The notes under the pieces were generated by a model. That model was not told the DNA's origin. It worked only from the letters and a program-made list of their open reading frames with translations, and did no database searches. From positions 2,625,178 through 2,689,177 of the forward strand of contig BCJU01000001.1 in NCBI GenBank assembly GCA_001600355.1: DNA of 64,000 bases, given 5' to 3'. This stretch comes from Meira nashicola (Eukaryota; Basidiomycota; Exobasidiomycetes; Exobasidiales; Brachybasidiaceae). The position numbers and the translations under genes were made by a program. This document shows, one piece after another, positions 20,277 through 31,215 of this stretch; position 1 is the first letter of the stretch; the number at the start of each line of letters is the position of its first letter.

Positions 20277-22427
20277 TCACTTTTCTTGTCGAGCCCTTTC
20301 CATTACATGCGATAATGCAATCGCACCACGTTTTGCTGGATCTCCAACAAATTCAACCCTAGCGAAAACGTAACCCAAGATTGCCAATTGTTCTACCAAC
20401 AATTCACGATAATGTTTCACTCCAACTAAACTGCCACCTAAACATAACACGCTATTCTCTACATTCAAATACGCTCTCGCTGTCTTTTGCACTTTGCAAA
20501 TTTCGCTAATTTGCTTTGCCATAAAGTGAGCTTGTGATCGCAGAATTTCTAGAGACATTGCATCATTATGCGTAAAAGCCAGATGGAATACCAACGGAGC
20601 TAAAGATGCCAACCTATGCTTGCGTTCCAAAGTGGAGCGTGGATGTTTTCCTTCTGTACTTCCTGATGAGACATTACTTGTACTCATCAAGCAACCATTC
20701 GACTTTTCACACCTACCTTCATCTGCCTCTTTACGTCGATGAACGCTTGTTGTTTCTATGCCTTGTCTACCTGCAGACATGGATAAAGAAGAAGAAGCGC
20801 TGGTAACTTCTGTTGCTAACGCAGATGCTAAATCCGCATTACGTAGAGGTTCATCTTGAGAAATGCTCGTTTGTCCGTATCTGCTTGAACTATGTTCCCT
20901 TGTGAAAGCAGGCGAAGGAGCGGTACTACTGTTTGCAATTTCAGAGAATGTGGCCGAACAACGACTGCCAGGACTTGAGCTGAGGGATGGAATGGGAGAA
21001 ACACCACGTAATCGTGTTTCAACATCCAATGTATGCACTGTTGGTGGTAATAAACTTGCTGAAGGGGGCTCATCTGTCATACTAGAAGAACTGGTTCGTG
21101 CAGTACGCGTGGATAAGGGAGGCAACTTGTGACTCAAGAGCGAATCCCTGCAACCATTATCATGATTTTTGGAGTCGCTTAGCGGAGAAAGATCCACGAC
21201 GTTGAAACGCTTGGTCAAAGTGGATTGAATGTCGTCGCGTAAAGTGGTATCTGTCCTTGAAAGTTGATCGACGTGATTCGAGACGGAAACGACGCATTGT
21301 TTGGGTCCATTAGAAGCTACAGCAGGTACTCCACGACCATTTGGTTGACCGCATTGTGCATCGTCAAAATACACTGCTCGTAATAATTCATCAGTTGAGA
21401 TTAAGCCCCAATGTTGCAAAATACGATCTCGTAAGAGATGACCATAAGAAGCGGCATTTGAATTGACTTTCTTCTCTGGAGGAGGGCTCGGTAAGATAAT
21501 TTCGCCATCCTTTGACATCCTTCTCGTCATATCCATTTCAAAGGTAGTTGTCGTATCTTCAACTTGTGTTGATGCATCTTCACGGACGTCATCTTCATCA
21601 AGGTCAGAATCTTCTTCGGCATTAAACATAATACGTTCATTTTCCATACCTAATCTTTCACGATCGGTAAGGTCAAGTATTTCTCTCACTGCTGTTCTAC
21701 CAACCGAATAACCACTTCCCTCATCCCCAATAAGCCAACCAAATCCACCAACTCTTCCCAAAACACCCAACATTCCATTTCTTTTTCTCCTAAAGCTCAT
21801 CACGATACTTCCTGTACCCGCGATTGCAACTACACCACTTTTGATCTCTGGTCGTAGTGAATCAGCGATCGGAGATGCAAGAAGGGATGTATCATTTGCC
21901 ACAATCAAGCGATTACCAGGATGTGGGATAGAGAAAAGTGTTGCGAGATGTGGAGTAAGTGTTGTTACGTCGGCAGGACTATCAACGCCTGCGATTCCTA
22001 ACCAAGCTGCTTGAAATGATGGCGAAGGAGCATTATGGGGTAATGAGTTTGGCTTTATGTTTGTCAATGCATCCACGATGGTAAGAGCAGAATGAGTTGA
22101 TTTACGTCCATCGTCATCTTCGTCATCACTTTGAATGTTTTGAAAAGATGAATGAATGCTATCTGTAAAAGTAGTTTGATCGAGTACATGCCATTGAATT
22201 TGAGAAGATAATTCGGCATAATACAATCTAGCTCCTTCGATTGCAATCTTTACTGCATCTTCAACACTTGCAAGGAAAGGCAATAATCCTATATCTGTAT
22301 AATTCGCTGGACCACCTTGACCACGACCAACGATTTCTCCTTGTTCATTACAAATCGCTGCAGCCGCTTTTGTACCACCGCAATCAATGGCTAGGTATAA
22401 CCGTGGAGGCCAAGGACGTGTTTGCAT
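20277..22427 (-). CDS. NAGK: N-acetylglucosamine kinase (BadF/BcrA-type ATPase fold) with long insertions
   Basis: 716 residues, about twice the usual length of the family. The N-terminal phosphate-binding motif is YLAIDCGGTKAAAAI (11-25). The second lobe has AGTGSIVM and GGFGWLIGDEGSGYSVGRTA, diagnostic of GlcNAc kinase. The C-terminal motif is SVLCLGGSLVGVKHY. The enzyme phosphorylates GlcNAc to GlcNAc-6-phosphate in amino-sugar salvage. Between the lobes are two Ser/Asp-rich insertions (roughly residues 260-320 and 345-600) separated by GHLLRDRILQHWGLISTDEL, a normal part of the fold. The frame is intact through them and they lack intron borders, so they appear to be translated disordered loops. 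A catalytic role is likely. Confidence 0.85.
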   Translation of the reverse strand: MQTRPWPPRLYLAIDCGGTKAAAAICNEQGEIVGRGQGGPANYTDIGLLPFLASVEDAVKIAIEGARLYYAELSSQIQWHVLDQTTFTDSIHSSFQNIQSDDEDDDGRKSTHSALTIVDALTNIKPNSLPHNAPSPSFQAAWLGIAGVDSPADVTTLTPHLATLFSIPHPGNRLIVANDTSLLASPIADSLRPEIKSGVVAIAGTGSIVMSFRRKRNGMLGVLGRVGGFGWLIGDEGSGYSVGRTAVREILDLTDRERLGMENERIMFNAEEDSDLDEDDVREDASTQVEDTTTTFEMDMTRRMSKDGEIILPSPPPEKKVNSNAASYGHLLRDRILQHWGLISTDELLRAVYFDDAQCGQPNGRGVPAVASNGPKQCVVSVSNHVDQLSRTDTTLRDDIQSTLTKRFNVVDLSPLSDSKNHDNGCRDSLLSHKLPPLSTRTARTSSSSMTDEPPSASLLPPTVHTLDVETRLRGVSPIPSLSSSPGSRCSATFSEIANSSTAPSPAFTREHSSSRYGQTSISQDEPLRNADLASALATEVTSASSSLSMSAGRQGIETTSVHRRKEADEGRCEKSNGCLMSTSNVSSGSTEGKHPRSTLERKHRLASLAPLVFHLAFTHNDAMSLEILRSQAHFMAKQISEICKVQKTARAYLNVENSVLCLGGSLVGVKHYRELLVEQLAILGYVFARVEFVGDPAKRGAIALSHVMERARQEK

Positions 22428-22716
22428 TTCAGTCAGGCGTAGAAGTTGTCAAGGCTGTGTTATGTGTGTGTGTGTGTGTTAAAATGAAATGTAGAACCAC
22501 CCCTCAAAATTCAAAAGTATGCATATACTTGAGATGTTGATTGTACTTTGACAAGATGGTATTCGTTGTTTGATTGGGGGAGGGGAAACGTTTGCTCGAT
22601 TACAGTGCGAATGCACTTTAGGTGCGGTGCTCACTGATCAGGTCGCTGTTTAAAGGTCCTTCCGAAGTAGAAAAGAGAAAACAGTAGTTGCCAAGCAGTG
22701 AATTGCGTTTCTCAAC

Positions 22717-22730
22717 TTGAATGCATTCAA
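22717..22730. repeat. 14-bp perfect palindrome, first copy
   Basis: TTGAATGCATTCAA reads the same on both strands. Its core TGAATGCATTCA recurs at 23135-23146 in the same upstream region. It could be a homodimer binding site. Confidence 0.5.
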
Positions 22731-23134
22731 CGAATGAATTGAGTGAGTAAAAACTACTTTTCCCCCAGAACAGCGAGAAAAAATAAAGAGGCCGCTTCCG
22801 CTCTTTTCCACTCTCTTCTCCACGTTTTTGTAATTTCTCTCCCTCCTTTTTGTTATTGTATAGTTTATTCCTTCTCCTTGCGTGGGTACAATCTGAAAAA
22901 GTTAATGAGCCTCTTTTTTTTTCTTATACCGCCGCTCCGTTATCGCATGTATCGAAAAGCAAAAGAAAATAAAAATTGCGTCAAATCTTATGTGTTGACT
23001 ATTTTTTTTGCGTTTCTCAGTTTTGTCTCTGTAAGTGCCTGAATAGGATATCGGCGTAATTGACGATTCCTTATTATTATTTTAAATCAAACAACGAAAA
23101 ATCTTTGTTAAAGTTGCCGTGTTTGAGCGGAAGA

Positions 23135-23146
23135 TGAATGCATTCA
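23135..23146. repeat. 12-bp palindrome, second copy
   Basis: TGAATGCATTCA, followed by ACG as in the first copy. About 420 bp separates the two. Confidence 0.5.
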
Positions 23147-24724
23147 ACGGCTCCGATTGTTGAGCTTTCTTCTCAGAGTGAAAAATAACTGAATCGAACG
23201 ATCGAATGAATCCAAAAGCGGTCTGATTTGGTAATTTGACAAAGAACCTCTTATCTCAATTCATTTTCCAGTTGTTGAGAAGGAAAAGGAGTTGCGAATG
23301 ATGATCGTATTCTGTTAGCTCAGCAATTTTTTTCACCTAGAGCGCCGGCGCACATAAGATGATGATGTCCGTTTTGATCCGGCTAATGCAAAATGAAAGC
23401 AAACAAGCAGATCAAAACGAAACATAAACCTCGCCGAATCGATTTGGAACGGAAATATGCGTTTATGGTCGTGCGTGTGTTTACTCGGTCGTTGTTGGAG
23501 CGTGCAAAGGTGGCCTTTGCTTGTGGTTGGTTGGCTGTGTACAACCTTCCTTCCTATCGGATCGAATTAATTGATGCGTTTCAATTCGGTAATCCTTTCA
23601 AAAGCTGCTGCTGCATAGAAAGTCATGATAATGAAGAAAGGTAATGAGTCATGTATGTATTTGAACAACAAGATTATTATCCTTTACCCCATCAAAAAAG
23701 TGTCAATCGGTTGGTTCATTCACCTGTATTTCACACACTCACTTGCATATCCATCTAATCTTACTCCGATTGCTCCGCTTTTTTTTTTGTCAAAAATAAA
23801 GTCTGCTATGAAGCCTCAAAATCTACACTTTTTTTTATTTGTGTTTTTAATTTCTTGACATTTTTTTTTTAAAAAAGGGTGCGTGGCTGCTTGCTTGTGA
23901 AACAGATCTTATGCTCGCACACGCTAATTTACCTACCAGTCGGCCAACTCTGCTGCACACTGCATATATTATACCGTACTTTTTCCTTTTCATAAATTGG
24001 CCCTCGATACAGCTTCATACCTGTCCTGTACGAATTGCTTCCGATCGATAGTTTGCTCCTAATTCTTGGCTCCGATGCAGGGAACAGGAGAAGGAGCTTA
24101 AATGATGCAGGAAAACTCACCTTCGGGTTTATCCTTGACATAAAATTATTATCCAATAAGAGATCAAAGATTGTTTTTGATCAATTTATACATTCAAATA
24201 CAAAATTATTTTTAAAGATCAAATCATTATTCTTCAATATCATAAAAAGAAGGAGAATTCTGGGAATGCTATTTCTCATTAACGAATATCAAAACAGGTT
24301 TTTTCGAAAACTCATAATATGCAAATCTCGGATTACCGATGAAGTCGAAATTTTAGTCCTTCACAATTAACATTCATGTATGTATGTACATGACCAAATT
24401 CCATGTGACAATCCAAAAAAATAAGAGATAATGCATATCATTTAACCGAACAGACAAGCATGGTTCTTAGAAATCTCGGCATTTACGGCGTAAATTCAGG
24501 AACTAAAGTCATTTTTTAAACGCGAAAGTGCAGCAGCGTGCGGGGAACTCTTTCATTTCTCTTTAACTCTACGCACCTCCTTACCGGTGTCTTTTAGATT
24601 ACCGTCTTGTTAATCTATGTACATAGAACCGACCACCACCGAATAGCACCGAGCAGATCTCTGACTTATGTACAAAGAAGTATTTTTTTTTGAATAATTT
24701 TGAATATTATACAAATTATACAAT

Positions 24725-25924
24725 TCACATTCCCACTCCGCTCATGCCTACCCCTCCTGGACCTTTTCCGAATCCGGCAAAATCATTAACACTTCTAATA
24801 CTATCTTCACTGCCGCTACTTCCAGCGCCAACATTATCATCACTATTGGAACCTTCGCTCGGTTCGCTAGCATCTTCTGCATTTTGATCACCTTCTGTTG
24901 TTTCTCCAGTAATGGCTTTCTTTCGTTTTACTTTGCTTGTTTTCGAAATTGCCGCTCCGCTTGAACTTGGTCGTGGTAAAGGATGATCTAAATCCCTTTC
25001 GCCTGCTCGAACTGAATCTTCCAAAGCTTCTACATCTTTCCCTTGTTCGCCTGACCTTCTCCTTCTTCGTGTTAATGAATTTGATTCTTTATTCTTTGTT
25101 CTTGTTTGCCTTTTTGCAGTCGGATGTTCTTCTACATAGAGCATCAAATTGATCACTCCAGTATCTAAACTTTTCACTGGAACGATTTGAACGTCATCAT
25201 CAGAATCTTTTGTTAATCGTTTAGCGCGCAAATACGATGGTCTCGATCCAGATTCGTTTGAAGATGATTGATTGTTGTTGTTGTCCTCATTTACTTCTGT
25301 GCCTACAAATCTGCCCTCATCAAAAGGTACCCATGCTCCTTGTGCTGGTTCATTGCCTTTCGCATCATCCGTTTGAGGTTGACATCCTTCTTTCATGTCT
25401 AACACCATTGCCCACGTAAGATCGTCAGGATCGTCAAGATCATACAATGCTCCGTCCAAAGAGACTAATTTCATCATAAATGCCCTTAATTGCAACTCGA
25501 TCGTATGTGCATTCATATTGCCTGGTATACTGAAATCTCGATCTCGAATTGGCACATTTGATAAAATGAAATCTACATCAAATCTGTATCTTTCCAAAAT
25601 ATCACCAGTAGCCATTGAATTGATGACTAAATGAACAGATTTGACAAAGTTTCTTTGAATTTGAACTTTGACAGCGGCTAAAACATCATCAATATACGCA
25701 TTCAATCCTGGATGTCTTGATGACCAGACTGGTACCCTATACCTCTGCCTTCTTATAAACACATTAGCAGGATACACTTGACGATGACAAAGGATCGTAT
25801 GAACGGCCGTTTTGATAAATCCGCATAATGTATCTATCGTTTCATTATACGTCAATTGAGTTCCATCATCATCTTCGTCCACTTCATTTACCTCTTCACT
25901 AGTACCTGCTTTCGTCGATGCCAT
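24725..25924 (-). CDS. REV7: Rev7/Mad2L2-type HORMA protein (DNA polymerase zeta subunit)
   Basis: The HORMA region fits Rev7: ETIDTLCGFIKTAVHTILCH, then RQVYPANVFIRRQRYRVPVW, which is the typical Rev7 opening, and VHLVINS and RDFSIPGN further on (about residues 25-240). It partners Rev3 in translesion synthesis. The start at 25924 (GATATGGCA) is preferred over an in-frame ATG at 25942 for its context. The length of 399 residues exceeds the usual 200-250: the C-terminal 160 residues are charged and low-complexity (TRRRRRS, DLDHPLPRPSSS, KVKRKK, then SDDN and a Gly/Met end), including a likely nuclear localisation signal. Divergent from GDB1. Confidence 0.85.
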   Translation of the reverse strand: MASTKAGTSEEVNEVDEDDDGTQLTYNETIDTLCGFIKTAVHTILCHRQVYPANVFIRRQRYRVPVWSSRHPGLNAYIDDVLAAVKVQIQRNFVKSVHLVINSMATGDILERYRFDVDFILSNVPIRDRDFSIPGNMNAHTIELQLRAFMMKLVSLDGALYDLDDPDDLTWAMVLDMKEGCQPQTDDAKGNEPAQGAWVPFDEGRFVGTEVNEDNNNNQSSSNESGSRPSYLRAKRLTKDSDDDVQIVPVKSLDTGVINLMLYVEEHPTAKRQTRTKNKESNSLTRRRRRSGEQGKDVEALEDSVRAGERDLDHPLPRPSSSGAAISKTSKVKRKKAITGETTEGDQNAEDASEPSEGSNSDDNVGAGSSGSEDSIRSVNDFAGFGKGPGGVGMSGVGM

Positions 25925-26475
25925 ATCATCGATGGTGAACATCAAAATGTGAACCTTCTCGCTCAGCTTTCTTCAATGTTTGTGTTATATAAGCATACAG
26001 TGTACACCTTCTCGGCGTATTTAAAAGAAAAAACAGTTTGGATCGAGGTTGAAATGTCTGGGGCATGCATACATGTTCAATTACGCGTGTCGATTCAAGA
26101 AGTTTTTATTTTGGCTTTGTGCATCATGCTCTCCACCTCGCATACAAAGATGTCCTACCTAAGTGTCCCGTGCTGGTTTTCATTGCACATACACTAATTT
26201 ACACTGGTTTGATGCCTTTATCCAGCTAATCTTAAACCCTGGATCAACTTGAACCAAATGGAATCAAGAAGGACAGAAAGATAAACGCCGACATTCCAGT
26301 CCAACTTTCTTCTTCTTCCTCACATTCTAGTCTTCTGTCTTTCGGAAGAAGCTAGATCATCACTTTCCTCTCCTTCTCTCACCCTCCCTCTTTTTTATTC
26401 TCTTTTATTCAAACCCTTCTTTCATTTCATTTCACATACATTAAAGTATTGTTGGACCTCTGTTGTCCTGGTAAA
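25925..26475. promoter_or_regulatory. Divergent promoter region REV7 / GDB1
   Basis: 551 bp. The GDB1 side ends in a long pyrimidine tract (about 26300-26425, TCTTCTTCTTCC and TCTCACCCTCCCTC), a frequent feature of fungal core promoters. TATA-like sequence is not obvious. Confidence 0.5.
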
Positions 26476-29400
26476 ATGTCGGAAGGGATTACCGTGTACG
26501 AGCTCAAGCTTGAGCAAGATGGAAGTCCAAGCACTGAACGTGCTTATATTCGTTTACCACCTCCAGTAAAACCGTACATTTTACGCTTCACTTTAGATGC
26601 CGGAAGTACAGCTTCACGTCAAGGTATCTTATTCACAAATCATCCTCAAGCTTCACAGCAATTTGAACGAAACAAATTTTATCAACATGAATTACCGAAT
26701 AACTTTCGTCAAGCTGTCACGATTGATCTTTTGATCGAAAGACCAGGTGCATTTGAATATTATATCGAACATGCGGCTGAATTGGAAAAAATTCCCTATC
26801 CTACACAAGAACAACCTGTTTGGGATCATGATGCTGAAAATGCAAAGAGATCTCGCGTACAAAGTAAGCATGGATTTTTCAATATTGAACCATTGTTGCA
26901 CATCCCAAAGCGTTCTCGATTGTTAGATGGAAATTCTTCTCAAGTTTTACCTCCATCTCAAGGTGGTAGCGTGTTAAGTGAAAAGCAAAATCTAACGCAA
27001 GATGGAATCGTTTTGCAATCCTTTATGGCCAAATGGGCAGGCTCTTTATCTAATTGGGCTCCGCATATGGATCAAGCAAGTCAAAATGGATACAACATGA
27101 TTCACTTTTTACCTCTACAAGTGCGCGGAGATAGCAACAGTCCCTATTCGATCGCCGATCAGCTCGATTTCAGTCCAGATCTGTTTGATGAAAAAGCCGG
27201 AAAGAGTAGCACAAAGCAAGAAAGATACGAAACTATTGGAAAATGGGTAAAATCATTGAACAGTAAATGGGGTTTGTTGAGCATGATCGATGTCGTTTTA
27301 AATCATACAGCGAATAACAGTGAATGGCTATATGAACATCCTGATGCAGGATACAATCCTTACAATTCGCCACACCTTACTCCTGCTGAAGAATTGGACC
27401 GTGCTTTGTTAGAATACTCTAATCGTTTATCATCACTCGGTCTTCCAACTGATCCGAAATCTGAAGCTGATGTTGATGCAATCATTGGAGGCTTGAAGTC
27501 ACACGTTCTACAGCCACTTCGATTGTGGGAATACTATGCAATCAATGTACAAGCACAAAAGGAAGAGCTTTCAAAGCTTTGGGATCAACCAAATGATAGC
27601 AAATCAATCAATTCTTTAGGTGAAGATGATCTTCAAACAGCATCTCTGGATGACGCATTCAAATTGCTCGAACGCCATGCATTGCGCAATCGCATGTCTT
27701 TAAGCGAACGTTTTGCGACGCATGTCGATGTTGGTGTTTCACTTTCAATCTTGCGCGGTATCAGTCAAGGTAAAAAAGACAAAGATGAAATTTTACACAT
27801 CTTCGGTGACGCTTTGGATAAGCTCAATGCTCCACTTTATGCACTTTACGATGAAGATGTTCAAGCAATCACAAGTAACCTTGCAGGTCGTTTACGATAT
27901 ATGCGCATCGAAGAAGGAGGTCCAAAGATGGGACCAATCACTCCAAAATCACCATTTTGTGAAAACTATTTCACCCGTCTAGACCCAGAACATCCTTCTG
28001 CAAAGAAGCACGATCCTCGTTCCCTCGCTTTAGCCAATAATGGTTGGATGTGGGCAGCAGATCCATTATCAGACTTTGCTTCGAATAAAGCAAGGGTATA
28101 TTTGCGTCGTGAATTGATCTCATGGGGTGATTGCGTGAAATTGCGTTATGGCAGTGGACCAGAAGATTCACCTTACCTTTGGAAACACATGGAAGAATAT
28201 TGTGTTACACAGGCAAAGCTATTTGACGGATTCAGAATCGACAATTGCCACTCTACACCATTACACGTAGGACAATATATGTTAGATGCTGCACGCAAAG
28301 CAAATCCGAATCTGTACATTTGTGCAGAATTGTTTACTGGAAGCGAGCAAACTGACATTTTATTCGTGAGCAAATTAGGTTTAAACAGTTTGATTCGTGA
28401 AATGGAGAATGGACACAATCCCAAAGAGGAAAGTCGACTCCTTTACCGTTTCGGTGTGAACAAGCCTGTAGGTTCGATGGATAAGGATTGTTTATCAAAA
28501 CCTGGTAAAGTTATCGTGCCTGGAGCAAAGAAAGATGCCGTATCATGCACAATCGTACCATTAGAAGGATCTATGCCGCATGCTTTATTCATGGATTTGA
28601 CACATGACAATGAAACACCTACTCGCAAGCGTACAACCGAAGATGCAATCACAATGGCAGCCCTCGTCACATTCTGCTGGAGTGCTGTTGGATCGAACAA
28701 AGGATTCGATGATTTATATCCCGATCAATTAAATGTGGTATCGGAGAAGCGAATGTATGAGGCTAAAACACAACCTGAAGATGTCGGAATTGGGTACGTC
28801 AAACGTGTCTTTAATCATTTACATCAAGAAATGGTTGCAGATGGATATTCTGAGGGTCATGTACATCAAGAGAATGATTATTTGATCATGCACCGAATCC
28901 ATCCTCAAACACATAAAGGATATTTGGTAGTCACTCATACCGCTTTCAACTCTGGTGTCCAAGGTCGTGGCGATATTAACCCATTCCGTCTGAATCGTAC
29001 ATCGGCAAACTTTATCATGGGCAAAACATTGCAAATCACAGATCGTAAAGCACCAAAAGATGAAAAATTTGTTCAAGGTATACCCTCTAAATTGATCGAT
29101 CTTGGAGCACCAACGATCAAGAAAGGTAGCGATCATGATGGTCCTTATTCTGAAATCGTTGTACCTGATAACTTCCCACCGGCCAGTATCATGCTCTTTT
29201 CTACTACCATGGATGGTTTAGGAGCTGAATTGGACACACTTTGTCAAAGTGGCGCGGATGAAGCAATGTCAGAATTGGATCTCGTTGATTTGAACGTGTT
29301 TTTATATCGTGCTGATGCAGAAGAAAGGGATGCCACATCAGGCAAAGACGGTGCATACACAATTCCAAATTTGGGCGGATTAGTTTATTGCGGTACGGAG

Positions 29401-31215
29401 GGATGGATGTCCCATCTAAAGAACATCATGCGTTTCAATGATCTCGGCCATCCGATCTGTGCTCATTTACGTGAAGGCTCATGGGCATTAGATTACGTTC
29501 ACGGTCGTTTAGAGCGCCAGCAAGAGCTATTTCCCAGATTATCAAAGCCTGCCAATTGGCTTCGTGAACGATTTGATAAAATTAAAGAGACAGTGCCTTC
29601 TTTCATGCGTCCAAAATATTTCAGTTTAGTAATCAAAACTGCTTCAGAAGCTGCACGAAAACGTGCAATCTCACTAATGTCTGCTTTCATTCGTGAAGGT
29701 GATGATTTCACAAAGAATTTAGCTTTATGTGCAGTTCAATTGAATGGACAAGTTCAATCAAGTTCATTATGGCACAATCGTCCAAGTGCTTCCATGGCAG
29801 CAGGCTTACCTTTCTTTGCAACTTCTTGGGCACGTCTTTGGGGTCGTGATGTTTTTATCAGTTTGAGAGGATTATACTTGACCACTTCTATGCATGAATA
29901 TGCACGTGAACACATTATCTCCTTTGGATCAACGTTGAAACATGGAATGATTCCAAATTTGCTCAACTCTACAACCTCTCCTCGTTATAATTGTCGTGAT
30001 GGACCTTGGTTTTTTGCACAAAATGTGCAAGACTATGTCAATAAAGCACCCAATGGCTCAACGATCTTGAATGAGAAGGTGAAACGTAGATTCCCATTGG
30101 ATGATGAATGGGTTCCTGTCGATTCACCCAAAGCATTCGCGCACACTTCAACAGTTGCAGAGATCATTCAAGAAATCTTACAACGTCATGCAACCGGTAT
30201 CCACTTCCGTGAACACGATGCCGGACCGAAAGTTGATGAACAAATGTCTGATAATGGCTTTAATATCGATGTTACCGTCGATTGGAAAACTGGTTTCGTC
30301 ATGGGAGGAAATAAAGACAATTGCGGAACTTGGCAAGATAAGATGGGATCTTCAGCAAAGGCAGGCAATAAAGGAGTTCCTGGATCACCGCGTGAAGGTG
30401 CTGCTGTTGAAATTACAGGATTGGTCAAGAGTACATTGAGCTGGGTCGACACATTGTCATCCAAAGGTCAATGGCCTGCTAAAGGAGTTGAAGCTGAGAT
30501 TGATGGAAAGAAGCAATTGGTTACTTACAAAGAGTGGGCCGATAAAATTCAATCCTCTTTTGAACATAATTATTGGGTTCCATTGGATCAATCTGAAGAT
30601 AGCAAGTACAATGTTGATTCATCTTTGGTCAATCGTCGTGGAATTTATAAAGATGTATTCGGAAGCAGTCCTGGACGAGAATGGTGTGATTATCAATTAC
30701 GTGCAAATTATGCAATGGCGATGTGCGTTGCGCCTGAGCTATTTGACGTTCAACATGGTCTGACAGCTTTGCAATCTGCTTATGAAGCACTTGGAGATGT
30801 TCTAGGTATGAAAACACTCGATCCTCGTGATAAGAACTTCCATCCTGTTTACGACAATAGCAATGATTCGAGCGATTTCTGGATGGCCAAAGGATTTTGT
30901 TATCATAATGGACCTCCATGGGTATTCCCTTTTGGTTTCCATATTCGTGCAGTTTTATTATTTTATGGTCGATTGGATGCTGAAAAAGGTCAATCTTCTA
31001 AAGGCGAATCCCATGCTGCAAATGCAGCTTGGAGAGTGATGAGCATGTTAATTGCACATCGTAAACATATCGAAACTACACCCTGGGCAGGTTTACCGGA
31101 ATTAACAAATGCGGATGGGGTTGAATGCAGAGACAGTTGTCCTACTCAAGCATGGTCTGCAAGTACAATCTTGGATGCTTTAGAATTGATTCGTGAACAA
31201 GCATTGGAATTATGA
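26476..31215 (+). CDS. GDB1: Glycogen debranching enzyme (4-alpha-glucanotransferase / amylo-1,6-glucosidase)
   Basis: 1579 residues from MSEGITVYELKL, the normal size for the bifunctional eukaryotic enzyme. The transferase half (GH13) shows SMIDVVLNHTANNSEWL, FDGFRIDNCHSTP (about 586, nucleophile Asp), ICAELFTG (about 616, acid Glu) and MDLTHDNETP (about 710). The glucosidase half (GH133) shows WGRDVFISLRGL (about 1123), GFVMGGNKDNCGTWQDKMG and FWMAKGFCYHNGPPWVFPFG. It removes branch stubs during glycogen breakdown in the cytosol. All key residues I can identify are present. There is no intron in 4.7 kb. Codon choice is even and moderately biased, consistent with good expression. Confidence 0.97.
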   Translation: MSEGITVYELKLEQDGSPSTERAYIRLPPPVKPYILRFTLDAGSTASRQGILFTNHPQASQQFERNKFYQHELPNNFRQAVTIDLLIERPGAFEYYIEHAAELEKIPYPTQEQPVWDHDAENAKRSRVQSKHGFFNIEPLLHIPKRSRLLDGNSSQVLPPSQGGSVLSEKQNLTQDGIVLQSFMAKWAGSLSNWAPHMDQASQNGYNMIHFLPLQVRGDSNSPYSIADQLDFSPDLFDEKAGKSSTKQERYETIGKWVKSLNSKWGLLSMIDVVLNHTANNSEWLYEHPDAGYNPYNSPHLTPAEELDRALLEYSNRLSSLGLPTDPKSEADVDAIIGGLKSHVLQPLRLWEYYAINVQAQKEELSKLWDQPNDSKSINSLGEDDLQTASLDDAFKLLERHALRNRMSLSERFATHVDVGVSLSILRGISQGKKDKDEILHIFGDALDKLNAPLYALYDEDVQAITSNLAGRLRYMRIEEGGPKMGPITPKSPFCENYFTRLDPEHPSAKKHDPRSLALANNGWMWAADPLSDFASNKARVYLRRELISWGDCVKLRYGSGPEDSPYLWKHMEEYCVTQAKLFDGFRIDNCHSTPLHVGQYMLDAARKANPNLYICAELFTGSEQTDILFVSKLGLNSLIREMENGHNPKEESRLLYRFGVNKPVGSMDKDCLSKPGKVIVPGAKKDAVSCTIVPLEGSMPHALFMDLTHDNETPTRKRTTEDAITMAALVTFCWSAVGSNKGFDDLYPDQLNVVSEKRMYEAKTQPEDVGIGYVKRVFNHLHQEMVADGYSEGHVHQENDYLIMHRIHPQTHKGYLVVTHTAFNSGVQGRGDINPFRLNRTSANFIMGKTLQITDRKAPKDEKFVQGIPSKLIDLGAPTIKKGSDHDGPYSEIVVPDNFPPASIMLFSTTMDGLGAELDTLCQSGADEAMSELDLVDLNVFLYRADAEERDATSGKDGAYTIPNLGGLVYCGTEGWMSHLKNIMRFNDLGHPICAHLREGSWALDYVHGRLERQQELFPRLSKPANWLRERFDKIKETVPSFMRPKYFSLVIKTASEAARKRAISLMSAFIREGDDFTKNLALCAVQLNGQVQSSSLWHNRPSASMAAGLPFFATSWARLWGRDVFISLRGLYLTTSMHEYAREHIISFGSTLKHGMIPNLLNSTTSPRYNCRDGPWFFAQNVQDYVNKAPNGSTILNEKVKRRFPLDDEWVPVDSPKAFAHTSTVAEIIQEILQRHATGIHFREHDAGPKVDEQMSDNGFNIDVTVDWKTGFVMGGNKDNCGTWQDKMGSSAKAGNKGVPGSPREGAAVEITGLVKSTLSWVDTLSSKGQWPAKGVEAEIDGKKQLVTYKEWADKIQSSFEHNYWVPLDQSEDSKYNVDSSLVNRRGIYKDVFGSSPGREWCDYQLRANYAMAMCVAPELFDVQHGLTALQSAYEALGDVLGMKTLDPRDKNFHPVYDNSNDSSDFWMAKGFCYHNGPPWVFPFGFHIRAVLLFYGRLDAEKGQSSKGESHAANAAWRVMSMLIAHRKHIETTPWAGLPELTNADGVECRDSCPTQAWSASTILDALELIREQALEL

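Larger units (their letters stand above)
22428..24724. promoter_or_regulatory. Long gene-free region upstream of the GlcNAc kinase
   Basis: 2.3 kb between the REV7 stop and the kinase start. It holds a (GT)n run near 22461-22480 close to the kinase start, the palindrome TTGAATGCATTCAA at 22717-22730 and its 12-bp core again at 23135-23146, several T tracts, and GTATGTATGTACATG near 24378. Short open frames here lack any protein-like content. I see no gene. Confidence 0.5.

Noticed and set aside
22461..22480. GT dinucleotide run near the kinase start as a functional element
   Set aside because: A short microsatellite is a common feature and needs no special explanation.
22743..23042. Open frame of about 100 codons upstream of the GlcNAc kinase
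   Set aside because: Composition is that of T-rich intergenic DNA (runs of Phe, Leu, Ser); no domain and no splice support.
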